From Heloderma charlesbogerti (lineage: Eukaryota > Chordata > Lepidosauria > Squamata > Helodermatidae): DNA of 64,000 nucleotides. The position numbers and the translations under genes were made by a program. This document shows positions 10,891 through 21,675 of this stretch, in pieces. The stretch is taken from NCBI GenBank assembly GCA_026122225.1, contig JANEZZ010001568.1, forward strand, positions 1-64,000, given 5' to 3'. The notes under the pieces are model-generated. The model had not been told where the DNA came from, searched no databases, and worked only from the letters and a program-made list of their open reading frames with translations. Position 1 is the stretch's first letter; each line of letters opens with the position of its first letter.

Positions 10891-11223
10891 TTATTTATCT
10901 TCTGTTACAAAGATGCAACAGATTCCAAAATGATGTGTTAATGGAGGCTGATATCTTCCAAGTATCTCTCCCAATTTTGATAGTTTGTTAGCTGTAACTT
11001 CAGTATCACAGGAACTGAAGATACCTGCCCCAGTTCCCATAGCTCTCAGAATAGTGCCTCGTAACTCCCACTTCCTTCTGTGGAGGATCTTGCTTGTACC
11101 TTGATTCCACCATCCCTCAAATATAGGATCAGCTGAATGTTTGCACTGTGGGTGGGTTCTAGTTCCATTCACATTATGGAAATACAATAATACAGTGTCT
11201 TGGGAGATTCGAGGGGCTTCCAA
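10891..11223 (-). pseudogene. ERV1 env fragment (putative)
   Basis: A 110-codon open stretch in line with the ERV, with a glycine-rich GTGAGIF segment after RRKW that could be the cleavage site and fusion peptide of the envelope. No CX6CC box is present. The assignment rests mainly on position. Confidence 0.4.
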
Positions 11224-11281
11224 AATTCTTTGTTGTAACTCTGTTCTGTTAATTCGGGCTATATGAGGAACATGTTTAAAT

Positions 11282-11692
11282 TAGGGATGTTGGAGAATTC
11301 CGCCACGGACTCCAGAGAGGCCGGATTCTTTAGAATCTAGCCTCCCAGAGTCTGTGGCAGAATGGACTACCCCCCACACCCCCCGAAATCCTCCCCGGAA
11401 TGGACCTACATGGCTTCGGTGGTGGCAGCTCTGGCGGTGGCTCTGGGTTGTCTTCTGGCGCTGCTGGCCGGGCTGCAACCGCAAATGGTGGCCGCTATGC
11501 CAGCCGCCATTTGCAGCCGCAGCAGCCTGGCAGTGGCCGGAAGTCCGGCTGTGGCCGGCCCTGGCTGGCGGCTCTGCGGCCTTGCCGCAGAGTGAAGCCA
11601 GCCGGGGACGATTCCGGGGGGGAGGACCGGGTCGCCTCCCTCCGCCCGTGGACCCCAGTGGAACAAGGTAAGTGGGGTTTCGTACACCCCTA
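11282..11692. mobile_element. hAT-type non-autonomous element in ERV1 env
   Basis: A GC-rich 411-bp insert bounded by perfect 8-bp direct repeats GTTTAAAT (11274-11281 and 11693-11700). Its ends are imperfect inverted repeats (TAGGGATGT / reverse TAGGGGTGT). An 8-bp target duplication is diagnostic of hAT elements. A related left end (TAGGGATGGCAGAGAATTCC) is at 51005. Confidence 0.75.
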
Positions 11693-12003
11693 GTTTAAAT
11701 ATAGGAGACGCTCGAGCCTTCAAATAAAATGTGTCCACATATATGGTACACGAAGTAAAAGATTGCAAGTCATGTCTTTACCTTCTACCTTTACCTGAAA
11801 ATTATCTTTTCCATGAGTGATTGTTGTCCACGTTATGCTATTATTAATTTAACCCACTGTTGTTCAATAGGACTTTTACTGGTCCATTTTTCCAAGGACT
11901 TGTTCCACATTTGTACTGTGAAACCTAATGTGGACGGTAAACTTAGGCTACTTGTATGCAGATCAAATTGGAATGTTATATTACTTTTCTCTCCAGTCAT
12001 ATG

Positions 12004-12811
12004 TTAGATATGTTTATCGCCATCTTTTGTCCACCATACACATCCCATTGGATCTGATATCTGCACAGTCATTATAGGACTTTGTGTTGTACTGTGGCTG
12101 TCTTTCCACTTCCAGGTCATGTCCGTGTGCTTCACTAACATTAAGATAAGCCGTGTGTTCTTAGCGTGGTTCCCTCGAAGTCCGACGTCATCTACTTCAG
12201 GTCCCCCTGTGCCTTGTCCAGGGGGAGTACGGCTTGGTCTTGGGATGTCAGCTACTTCGGGCTCCCCCCTTCCTGGGCCAGGGGAGTCCCTTTTGTTGGC
12301 TAGCGGGTTGGCTAGCAAGTTGTCGTCTGGAGCCTCAACCCTAGGTACCCGGGCGCAGTGGGTGCAATGGATCCACAGGTCCTCGCCAGCAACCTTTAGA
12401 GCAGTATGGGTAGTTAATAGTACGACATGTGGCCCAGTCCACCATCCTTTCAAGCCGCTTGTGGTCCAAGCTCGAACGTAGACTTCTTCTGGCTGGAACT
12501 GGAGAGCTGGCACATCTAATGGCCGGCCCTGGTGTGCAGACACACATTCGCGGAGGCGGAAGAACTGGGCCCGTAACTGGGTTACATAAGAGGTTCGTTC
12601 TTCATCCCCCAACCAGCAATGAAACGTGAGGGGTGCCATACTCTCTAGCTACAGCTGGTGGCCTCCCATATAACATTTCATGTGGAGACAATCCTAAGAG
12701 CTGCCTTGGGGCTGTTCGAACTGAGTACAAGGCCAAGGGCAGAGCTGTCACCCAGGTGAGTTGACCTGTTTTATAAATCTTTAACAGCCTAACTTTAAGG
12801 GTGGAATTCAT
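12004..12811 (-). pseudogene. ERV1 integrase C-terminus running into env start
   Basis: 12602-12811 holds integrase core text (LPLALYSVRTAP, GLSPHEMLYGRPP). The 12004-12639 frame holds the C-terminal GPY/F-type domain (WTGPHVVLLTTHTALKV, followed by WIHCTHC), then continues without stop into what should be the start of env. Frame changes separate the pieces. Confidence 0.75.
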
Positions 12812-12953
12812 TCGTTTTACTTGCCCAGAGGACTGCGGGTGATAAGGGGTGATAAGGGGTGTGTCGTTTCCAGGCCATCTGTAACAACCTTGCTAAGTGC
12901 GGTATAATTTCTGCAGCGAAATGCGAGCCCGTGCCACTTTCAATAATGTTGAA

Positions 12954-13129
12954 AAACCGTCTGCATGGGTAGAGGCTTATCCTTGCTGAAAAGCCACAGC
13001 TGCAGAGGTGGGGAAAAAGCTTCTACAAGAGGTGGTGCCACGATTTGCCCCCCCCCGTAGAAGCTTTCCCCCCACCTCTGCAGCTGTGGCTTTTCAGCAA
13101 GGATAAGCCTCTACCCATCCAGACGGTTT
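12954..13129. repeat. 73-nt-arm palindrome inside ERV1 pol
   Basis: Arms 12954-13026 and 13057-13129 are reverse complements at 70 of 73 positions by eye, around a 30-nt loop. The arm contains a ~30-nt block also present once, diverged, at 13972-14005 in the protease/RT boundary of the same provirus, so the palindrome is an inverted duplication of that piece. Confidence 0.9.
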
Positions 13130-13250
13130 ATCTACAACCACACGGAGATGTTGGCACCCTTGACGCTTTGGCACGCAAGCAAAACGGCAACTGAGCCCAT
13201 GGCCTCCCCGCTTGGGGCCCCGGTGGCTCTGCTTCGGCATTTATTTTTGC

Positions 13251-13930
13251 TCAGGTGCCACGAGCCTGTAGTACACGCTTCGCCACCTGATGGGTTCCAG
13301 GGGTGAACCACGCACGGCTGCCTGCCTTTGCTACACCTGCGGTGCCAACATGACCCAGGGCACGCTGTGCCTGTGCCACCACACGTAATCCTGCCTTTGG
13401 GAGTACCAAGCGACCATCAGGGACCCGCCACGCTCCTTCCACAGTTTTTCTCATTCCTGCCTTAGCCCATATGTCGATCTTGCCTTGGCCGGCTTTGTCC
13501 CACCAAGATTCTAACTCTGCTTGAACCATCGCCTGCTGGTGCATTTCCTCGCCCCATCTTGTCTTGAGCTCCTGTGTGTGCCCTGCAGTGAACCACTGCT
13601 AATTCAGAGGGGGCATGGATGGCTTCTAGGAGTCTGGCAATTTCAGGACCATTAGCTATAGATTTTCCTGCAGCAGTCAGGAACCCTTGCTCTTTCCAAA
13701 TGGCTCCAGTGGCATGACACACTCTAAACGCATACTTGGAATCAGTATAAACAGTAAGTGGCCTGTCTGCAGACATGGTGCAGGCAGCAGTTAGAGCTAT
13801 CAATTCCGCTGCCTGCGCACTTTCATTGCTTGCCAAAGGGCGAGCGTCCAAAACTTCACAGACAGATACTACTGCATATCCAGTTTTCTGCTCCCCATTT
13901 ACAATGTGAGATGACCCATCTACAAACTAC
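13251..13930 (-). pseudogene. ERV1 RNase H and integrase N-terminus
   Basis: RNase H motifs are in order: FVDGSS at about 13915-13930, AAELIALTAA, then TVYTDSKYAF. The following frame (13251-13544) has the zinc-binding-type integrase N-terminus (PDGRLVLPKAGLRV, RALGHVG). Several frame breaks are present. Confidence 0.75.
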
Positions 13931-14300
13931 ATGTTGTCTGCCTTTGGCAGGGGAGTGTCCTTGAGGTCATCTCTACAGCTGTGGCTTTTTGGCAAGGATA
14001 AGCCACATTTAATTTCAGCATTTAATTTACACAACAAATCTCGCCTCAACAAATTCACCGGGCTATGATCCATTAGTACAAAGGCATGGTCTACTGTAAA
14101 TGGGCCCACAGAAACCATGACCTCTGCACTAAGGGACTGAGGTCAAGGTTTCCCATCAATTTCCATCATATATTCTCGGCGTCCCGAGAGAGGCAATTTT
14201 GATGTATTTAGCATTGAAAACGTGGCACCAGTATCTATAAGGCATGGAAATGTCTCTCTATTCACCTTCAGATTCATTAAAGGACTAGAAGTTTTCAATT
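13931..14300 (-). pseudogene. ERV1 aspartic protease
   Basis: Catalytic LIDTGATFSML at 14206-14241 (DTG at 14227-14235) and, about 65 codons on, the flap/C-terminal text SPVNLLRRDLLCKLNA. A TGA lies between them after the DGKP block, so no active enzyme is made. Confidence 0.8.
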
Positions 14301-14442
14301 TCCAGCTATTCGGCGTGTCAGTTAATTCACCAGAAGTATCTACATAGATATCTCCCTCGCACCTTCATTGTGCACTTTTCATGGCTCCCATCAATGCCCC
14401 TTGGTATCCACCCACATTCTTTCCTTCTCGGGGCCAGTAGGG

Positions 14443-14484
14443 GCAGTCCTTTTTCCAATGGCCTGGATTCTTACAATAATTACA
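14443..14484 (-). pseudogene. ERV1 nucleocapsid zinc knuckle
   Basis: One CX2CX4HX4C box (CNYCKNPGHWKKDC) in line with gag. Confidence 0.85.
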
Positions 14485-14575
14485 GATGTCTCGCTCATCT
14501 ACATTTTGCTGAGACCCTGCACCAGATTGCACATTGGAAAAATGGCCTCCACTGCGTCCCCTACCCCTTCCTCGA

Positions 14576-15475
14576 CTATGGCCCCTGCCATGGCCTCAGA
14601 AGTCTGGGCCACCCAAGGCAGCAGCCAACATTTTGATGCTTGTCTCTTGTCTCTTGTTCCTTTTTCCTCTCTTTCTTTCCTTTTTCCTCTCTGCCATTGA
14701 AAACATGACTTGCAATACTTAAAACCTTATCCACCGTTTGTTGAACAGCCTTTATGTTTGACCAATTCACTGTCTTCTTTCCCATTTGACACAATATTCT
14801 CATCATAGACTCTTGATACGTTGACACTTTTGTCCACCCAGCTGGAAATCTATAATCTCAAGTAGGTTCATTGTCTGGCCATTGATTTAAACCATCGACT
14901 GGGGTGGCATGCAACGCTTCCCCCAAATGCTGCCTCAGTTCAGAGAACTGAGCCGGGGTTAAAAGAGCTTCCATTAACTGGCGGCAATCCAAAACCGTGG
15001 GATTATAGGTCCGCAGAATAGCTCTCACTTTTTGCAAAAAGTTTTCTGGATCTGCTTTTATATTTGGAGTTTTATCTTGCCAAAGAACAATATCCGCCGG
15101 ATTAAATGGGAGATGTTATCTGGTGGCCACAGTGCGAATCTCTGCTGGGACAGCTGGGGGCACGTTATTGGGGCCAGCCGGAGTACCCGGGACAACTACT
15201 GAAGAATTTGTTACCAAAAGAGGGTAGAGTCCTTCCTCTGGACCACTGGGATATGGGGGCGGCCTTGATGGTGCCTGCAAAGGTGCCTTAGGGATTGACC
15301 CAAATTCCACTTCTGTACTTCGTTTTTGTCTTTTAGAAGCCTCATTTGCCCACAGATACCAGTAATCCATTAATCCTGGATATTTTTCTTCCAGGACTAG
15401 TCTCAAATCTCCTGAAGTGGATTGATCAAAGGATCCTATGTTTGGCCAAGTATGTGCTGTCCTGTCACTGGCCAC
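14576..15475 (-). pseudogene. ERV1 gag remnants with PPPY late domain
   Basis: 15116-15475 is a proline-rich matrix/p12-like frame; PPPY at 15251-15262 is the classical ESCRT-recruiting late motif placed between matrix and capsid. Capsid-like text continues, broken, down to 14576. Confidence 0.6.
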
Positions 15476-15842
15476 CCTTCACTACACAAAATGGACATGC
15501 GCCTCTTTGACAAACCAACAGTACCAGATAAAGTATTCCAGATTCTCACCATTACATCCAAAGGCGACCCCAAAGGAACGCTACATTTGCTCCCCATTCT
15601 TCAGGTTAATAATTCCTAATACATGTATTTCAGTCACAATATGAATGACAATTAGGATTATTAATAGGAATAGTCACTGAGGCGCTCAGTGTCACTGAAC
15701 AGAATCCAGTCACCCTTTAGGACCTGGCCTTATTGAAGTCCCTCTGTCCCTCCATCTCCTCCAAGTTACCCTCAGGTGAACTCACCTAGTGCTGGCTGGG
15801 TCTTTGACGGAGTTTGGAGACAGAAGAACGACAAGCTGACTG

Positions 15843-15860
15843 GTCCTGCCACGGTCACCA
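15843..15860 (-). other. ERV1 primer-binding site (putative)
   Basis: Two bases inside the LTR the minus strand reads TGGTGACCGTGGCAGGAC. Only the first eight bases fit a tRNA-Trp 3' end, so the primer is uncertain. Confidence 0.4.
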
Positions 15861-15862
15861 AT

Positions 15863-16192
15863 TGTGGCAAGAGGGGCAAAGGCCCCTCGGTATTTGATGG
15901 CCAGCTGATGTTCCAATAGATCAACTAGACACGGGTAAGCTTCTGGATCAAAAAGGCGTTTATTTGCTTGAGCAAAGGCAGAAGTTCTCAAAGAGAAGAT
16001 CAGCCCTGAATATGGGGCAGTTTGCACCTTTATACTGTGCAGTAAACAAGTCACTTTGAAACAGAAGATTGCAGTTTCTAGGCAGTTTGCAGATGTTATC
16101 TCACAAGCATCAGGCTGTGGTTAACAAGTCACTTGAGCATAACACTACTTAGAAAAGCTTCGAACTGTTGTGTTGGGGCAGTCTCTGGCACA
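15863..16192 (-). mobile_element. ERV1 5' LTR
   Basis: On the minus strand it ends CTCTTGCCACA just before the primer site. It contains a TATAAAG box near 16030 and an AATAAA at 15959-15964 within ATAAACGCC. The outer end (about 16192, TGTGCCAG on the minus strand) is tentative. Confidence 0.55.
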
Positions 16193-16309
16193 TAAACAAT
16201 CCCATCAGCCTCAGCTAAGGTTATACAGCAAACAAACATGGAATCACTTTGGTCAAGCTAGAAATCGCTTCCAATCAAGTTAGTGGTCGGTTTTGGTGAC
16301 AGTTCTGCT

Positions 16310-17210
16310 CAGCGTCTAAAGAGGTTACCTAAATCCGTGGGCCCGGTGGCACGGCAGAAAGAAGGAAGTGGAGCAGCAGCGGCAGCGGGAACAAAAGCAC
16401 CCCCCAGAGCCCCCATTCCCGGGGCTTTTATACCCCTGCTCTGGTCAAAGGGGGGCCTAAGGAGCTATGAGACAATCAGCCTCCAGTAGGAAATGGGGTG
16501 CACGTGGTTAGAGCATTTGCTCACCAGTCAGAAACAAGGTGTCCCATCTACCTCCCATAATTCCATGTGTCTGGGGAATGTGTCTGGCACCATTACAAAC
16601 GGGCTACTTTGAAATGTCCCAACATATGACTGAAAGTCTACCATCTGGGCATGCTATCTTGATTGAAGCATTTCTTATTGGTATATCTTCTTTGAACTCT
16701 CAGTCATCTTTGGCCATATTGGGTCATATCCGCCCAGACGCCTCCTCCTAGTTGTCGCTTGTGCTCAGGGCTACACTTCCCCGCCCAACTCACATCGAGT
16801 CGGGACATCCTCTGAGCAGCAGGTGTGCTCCACGAGAAGTAACAACAGCCCTTTTCCTCCTCTCAGGGGGCCTCTGAGCAGGCTCCGATCTGCTGTTCCT
16901 CTCACTGAGACACTCTGCCAGCACGTCGGGGCCTTGAGCAAGCTCTGTGAAGCTGCCTGCGAAGACTGCTGCATCCCCCCCTTCTTCAAAGACAGTCCTG
17001 CAAAATCTCAGTTAGAGTCTCAGTTAGTGAAATAACATCATTTAGTATAGAATCAAACTTCACGGTCTTCTTGCCTAGGGGTCAAGAGTCTGGAATATAA
17101 AGCTGGTTACGAGTCTGGGGCCTTCTAGGGGCTCTTCTTGTAGGCCTCCCCCAGATTAAATCAGCCAACTTCTACTCTTTGCTAACCCTTTTTAGCACCA
17201 GATTAACACA
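16310..17210 (-). repeat. LTR-like dispersed repeat, copy 2
   Basis: Matches 2370-3340 throughout. The minus strand has GGGTATAAAAGCCCCGGGAA at about 16420-16440, a good TATA box. It separates ERV1 from the decayed class II intron copy. Confidence 0.45.
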
Positions 17211-17430
17211 GGGGGCTGGAGGGATGGGGTGTATGTGAGAGTGGACCGAACCAGCCTCTCCCATAGCCTGCCTCCCTGCAGGCTCCCCTCTTGGCAGCAT
17301 CCTCTTGAGAAAAGCTCACCAGAAGTGCAGGAGATGCTCTTCTGCCCACACTCATCACCTGCCCTGGCATCAGCCAAGAGCTCCTTGAACAGCCAGGGAG
17401 CGGGGCAGATGTCCAAACTCTAGTTTGGCC
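17211..17430 (+). pseudogene. decayed copy of class II beta intron 1, part 1
   Basis: Aligns by eye with 28262-28445 and 61590-61770 (shared GGTGGACCGAACCAGC, AAAGCTCACCAGAAGTG, CGCCTGCCCTGGCATCAGCC-type blocks), which lie about 600 bp after exon 1 in genes B and C. No exon 1 precedes it; the LTR-like repeat does. This is a relic of another class II beta unit. Confidence 0.7.
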
Positions 17431-17536
17431 CCAACAAGCTTTTTGTGAAGCCACATAGGCTTCTTCTGTTGTCTTCCACCTTTTTTTCTTGTTGGAATTG
17501 TTTGCAATTGTGCCTTTAGAAAAGATTCGTATAATC

Positions 17537-17990
17537 AAAGCTATGGTTTTCCCAGAGCAACATATGGCTGTGAGAGCTGGACTATAAGGAAGGCTGAGCG
17601 CCGAAGAACTGATGCTTTCGAACTGTGGTGCTGGAGAAGACTCTTACGAGTCCCCTGGACTGCAAGGAGGTCAAATCAGTCCATCCTAAAGGAAATCAAC
17701 CCTGAGTGCTCATTGGAAGGACAGATCCTGAAGCTGAAGCTCAAACATTTTGGCCACCTAATGCGAAGAGATAACTCACTGGAAAAGACCCTGATGCTGG
17801 GAAAGACTGAAGGCAAAAGGAGAAGGGGACGGCAGAGGATGAGCTGGCTAGATAGCATCACCGATGCAATGAATATGGACTTGAGCACGCTCCGGGACAG
17901 AGCGCAGGACAGGAAGACCTGGCGTGCTATAGTCCATGGGGTCACGAAGAGTCGGACATGACTGAACGACTGAACAACAACAACAACAAC
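17537..17990 (+). mobile_element. BovB LINE 3' fragment
   Basis: Sense BovB C-terminal coding (RRTDAFELWCWRRLLRVPW, FGHLMRRDNSLEKTLMLG) and the 3' tail GAGTCGGACATGACTGAACG followed by CAACAACAAC. 5'-truncated. Confidence 0.9.
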
Positions 17991-18600
17991 CCATTTTGGA
18001 CTCCTTTTCTCACTACAGTCGCTTGCCATGGGACCTTACTTCTCTTGTTTTGAGTTTATTAAAATCAGCTTTCCTAAAATCCAGGGTACGCGTTTGGCTA
18101 CACTCGGCTTTTGCTTCCTTTAGAACCAAGAACTCAAGTATAATAACATGGTCGCTTTCCCCCAGAGTTCCTATAACTGCTACTTTACCCACTAAGTCAT
18201 CTCTGTTGGTTAGGATCAAGTCAAGGAGAGCCAATCCTCTAGTTCCTTCCTCTACTTTCTGTAGGAGTTTCCTGAAGGGGCCATGTTTTGCAGAATTTGT
18301 CTCCCAACAAATGTCGGGGAAATTGAAGTCCCCCATTGCTGCTACATCATGCTTCCTTGAAACATTGGCTATTTGCTTTTCAAAAGTTTCGTCCTCGTCT
18401 TCTCCTTGATTGGGTGGCCGGTAGTAGACTCCGACCACCATGTCCCTTTTATTCTTTGCTGCATTTATTTCAACCCAGATGCTCTCGATGGGGCTACCAA
18501 GCTCCTCCTCCTGCATTTCTGTGCAGAGATAATTATTTTTCACATCTAGTGCAACCCCACCTCCCTTTCTGTCATTCCTGTTCTTTTTGAACAAGTATCT
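17991..18600 (-). mobile_element. CR1 LINE ORF2 endonuclease fragment
   Basis: A 193-codon minus-strand frame gives the CR1 apurinic-type endonuclease: [37 protein letters not shown] and [10 protein letters not shown], matching the PP, GDFN and SDH blocks of the family. The RT is missing. Confidence 0.85.
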
Positions 18601-18699
18601 ATTGCGATGATTTGTGACTAAATTTCTGAAACTGATCCTTTTGTATTAACTATATGTTCCAATAATATACCTTCAATTTAAGGGGAGCTTAAAAAAAAA

Positions 18700-19015
18700 A
18701 AGTGACCCACCAGCTAAAGTGGTACAGTCCATTCTACACATCAGGACGACTCTACCACCTCATCCTCTCCTCACCCATCCCTAGAAAACTAGAGTGGGAA
18801 TTCAGTTTAAATGCACAAAATTCAAATATTTTAACCGTGACTCATCAGGAGGTATTGGGGGTGGGACTGCAGGGGGAAATGAACAAAGGTGCAACCTGCT
18901 TTGTGCCTCAGCCCCCAGGACGTGTGGCAGGAGAGATGGGGTTATCTGCTGCTAAACTCCTTCCTCCCATGCCCTCCTGGTAACCTGTAAAAAATGCTGC
19001 TGTGCTGGTTTGTAC
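18700..19015 (+). repeat. paralogue of the class II 5' flank (25500-25815)
   Basis: From AAAGTGACCCACCAGCT through CAGGACGTGTGGCA to AAAATGCTGCTG it parallels 25500-25815 and 58830-59140. In those copies this block lies about 2 kb upstream of exon 1; here it follows intron-like sequence, so the old unit is rearranged. Confidence 0.7.
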
Positions 19016-19589
19016 TAGGGCTGTGCACCACTTTGGTCTGAATCCCGAATCCCGAAGTGAAGCAGGCTGCTTTTGTTGTTTGTCTCTCTCCCCCCCGCAC
19101 CTTTCTGAATTATTCAACCATCTTATTTGTTTTCTTTGTCTGCCTTGATTCTTTATTAAAAAAGCAAGAGGTTTTGAAATAGTTGGGTTTTTCCTTGCCT
19201 GGCCATATTCTTTGGCCCTCATTCTCCCCCCCCCCCCCGCCGCCATCCTGTTCTAAGTCAACTATTTCTTCATAGTGTTCTGACTAGATCCTTTCTTAAA
19301 AGACACAAAAATATATAGAAAAAGTATTTCCCTTTCCTTGTCCTTGGCTCTCCCCCCACCCGCCCTTCTCAGTTCCCGTATTCCTTCCCTTCCCATTTTG
19401 GAACTCTGCTTGGAATATAAACCCCTTGCTTCTGAGTAGTTCTGTATTCACTTCCCTTTTGCTCTGGTGTGTCTGTGTGTGCGTGCCTGTTGTGTTCAAG
19501 CAAAGCGCTGGGCCCACATTTCAGAACACAGTGGGTGAAGCACTGCACACACATCAACAGCTCTTGTTTCAGTAACATACGACACTGTG
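19016..19589. mobile_element. hAT-like end and unassigned sequence
   Basis: Begins CTAGGGCTGTGCACC, a hAT-type terminus also seen reversed at 24860-24876 (TGCACAGCCCC). The rest (homopolymer-rich, 19230-19400) is unassigned. Confidence 0.4.
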
Positions 19590-21000
19590 TGGCATTGATT
19601 CCTGGTGGTGAAGGCTGGAGGAGGGGACCCCCCCACAGGGTTTGCTGGCGGTGTTCCTGGGAAGGGGATTTTTACACCCCCTCCCCACTCCACGGCCCCC
19701 TCCCCTGAGTGGGACGGGGTGATGGCAGGGCCGGCCCAAGACATTTTCTTGAGGTGCTGTGTTACGTCCAGATTTCAGATTGGGGTTAGGCTGAGGGAGC
19801 AACTTACAACAACCCTGCAGTGTTGGCCAGTGCTATTTTCCTTACACTGCAGGTTGGGGGAGAGAGTTGTGTGGGACAACCCTGCAGTGCAGACCAGTGG
19901 TATTATACATCTTCCAGAATGGAGGGGCCTTTGGCCATGAAAGAAGGGCGTAGGGCAGCCCTGCAGTGTAGTCCACTGCTGGGGCTGGTTGGGACCATCA
20001 GCCAAAACGCCTCTTACGAGACAGGGCTCAGGTCCACCCGCTTCACTGGCAGCCCCTCCAACGCCTCCCAAGTCTCTATCAAGCGCTGAACTGCAGGCAG
20101 AAGCTTCTTCCTCCGTGGACTTTTCAAAGTCCACAAACAAAACATGAGTGACTTTTTCCCACATAAAAGCGGACCTGGGCAGGGATGGACGGACGATGAC
20201 ACTCTTCCTTTCACTGCTACCTTATTTTGTGTGGAGGGGGCGCACACCCTGTTCCCAGTGATGGCAATGTTCTGGGCATCTTTCCCTTCTGTTCTCCCGG
20301 AGAAGAAAAGTGAAATAAGGTCTACTCAAACTGGGAATTGCAGGGATGTGCCCAGGGCCGCCCAAGACATTTTTGCTGCCTGAGGGGAACCAGAGAATCC
20401 CCCCGGCTGTGCTCTGTGTGCCCCCGCCTCCCAATGCACACACTGTCACACCATAGTCAGATGTTAGGTCCAAATTCCAGCTTCCCCATGAAGCTCCGGG
20501 ATCCCCTTGGCCCAATCACAACCTCTCAACCTAGCCTACCTCACAGGATTGTTGTGAGGATAAAAATGGGGGTAGGGGGGAGAATTTGTACACCATCTTT
20601 AGTTCCAGGAGAAAAGGTGGAATATGAATGTAATCACACAAAGTTGAGAGTAGCTGTAGTTGCAAAAACATGGTTCTCACAATATGCTATAAATAGTTCA
20701 AAACAAGCCACCCAAGTGTGCAAAGTGACCATCTGTGCATTGCACGGTTGCTTATCATGCACATGCATGGACATACATGCACAAAGATGAGATGCATCAA
20801 ACGATTCTTAATAGCCCTGACGGCGTTTTTCAGTTGGGCGGTATATAAAACTAAGGAAGCAATGAATTAAAATACCAGACTTTGAGATTAAATTTACAGA
20901 GACTGTGGGAAGGCAGCTAAGGCTACAATCCTGTGCACACTTACTGGGAGGAAGCCCAATTAGCAATTGGACATAGTGGGACTGACCTGAGTAAACATAC
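19590..21000 (+). pseudogene. decayed copy of class II beta intron 1, part 2
   Basis: Co-linear with 28650-29980 and 61985-63300: GGAGGAGGGGACCCCCC, CTGAGGGAGCAACTTACA, CAACCCTGCAGTG repeated, GAGGGGAACCAGA, MIR/L2-like tail. More diverged than B and C are from each other. It contains a repeated CCCTGCAGTGTxGxCCA motif. Confidence 0.75.
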
Positions 21001-21189
21001 ACAGGATTGTGTGAGAAATCCTAAAAACTGGCACAATGGATAGTAACGCCTCAGTACTGGAAAGACCTCATCTTGCCCCCCATCTGTCGCCATCTTTTTC
21101 ATGAGCATCAAGATGTGAAAGGAACTTTGCTATGAAATTTCTCCACCTGCCCCCTGCACTGTAAAGCACAAAAAGGCCCCAATCCTAAA

Positions 21190-21470
21190 CACCCTTGCTG
21201 ACGTAGGCTCCTACCTGCCCATAGGGAGATCCCAAATGCCCATAGGGAAATGTAGGCTTCTACCTGCCCATGGGGAAATCCTGGATGCCCATAGTGAAAC
21301 GTAGGCTCCTACCTGCCCATAGGGAGATCCCGAATGCCCATCGGGAAACATAGGCTTCTACTTGCCCATAGGGAAACATTCAGGATTGCCCCATGGGCAG
21401 GTAGAAGCCTACATTTCCTATGGGCATTCATACTTTCCCTATGGGCATTCATGGTTTTCCTATGGGCAAG
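21190..21470. repeat. minisatellite, ~49-bp unit, left border of duplication copy 1
   Basis: Units of the type TAGGCTTCTACCTGCCCATAGGGAGATCCNGAATGCCCATAGGGAAACG-like text, cut here for length: key words are GGCTTCTACCTGCCCATA and GAATGCCCAT. Orientation flips at about 21370. The large array of the same family is at 52960-54500. Confidence 0.85.
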
Positions 21471-21675
21471 TCCTGTCACTTGTTTCAGTATGTCCCCTTG
21501 TTCCCTGAGATGACCACATATCACTAGAGCCCTGATGCTGGATCCGACCAAGGGACCCTCTAGCCCAGCATTCTGATCCCACGGTACCCAACCAGATGCC
21601 CCCGTGGGAAGCCCACGAGCAGGACAGGAGAGCAACAGCCCCTCCTGCCCCTGTCCCCCAGCAACTGTACGGAGA

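Larger units (their letters stand above)
10891..16192 (-). mobile_element. ERV1: decayed gammaretrovirus-like provirus, RT deleted, 3' LTR missing
   Basis: Order on the minus strand: 5' LTR (15863 to about 16192), primer-binding region, gag with a PPPY late motif and one CCHC knuckle, protease, a direct jump to RNase H, integrase, then env pieces ending near 10890. One CCHC box, PPPY and the pro-pol order point to a gamma/epsilon-type class I ERV. The polymerase part is absent: protease text at 13935 is followed within a few codons by the RNase H start at 13930. Gag and pol carry several stops. A hAT-type element has jumped into env at 11282-11692, and no second LTR is seen to the left, so the copy is truncated there. 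It is old and cannot encode virus. Confidence 0.8.
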
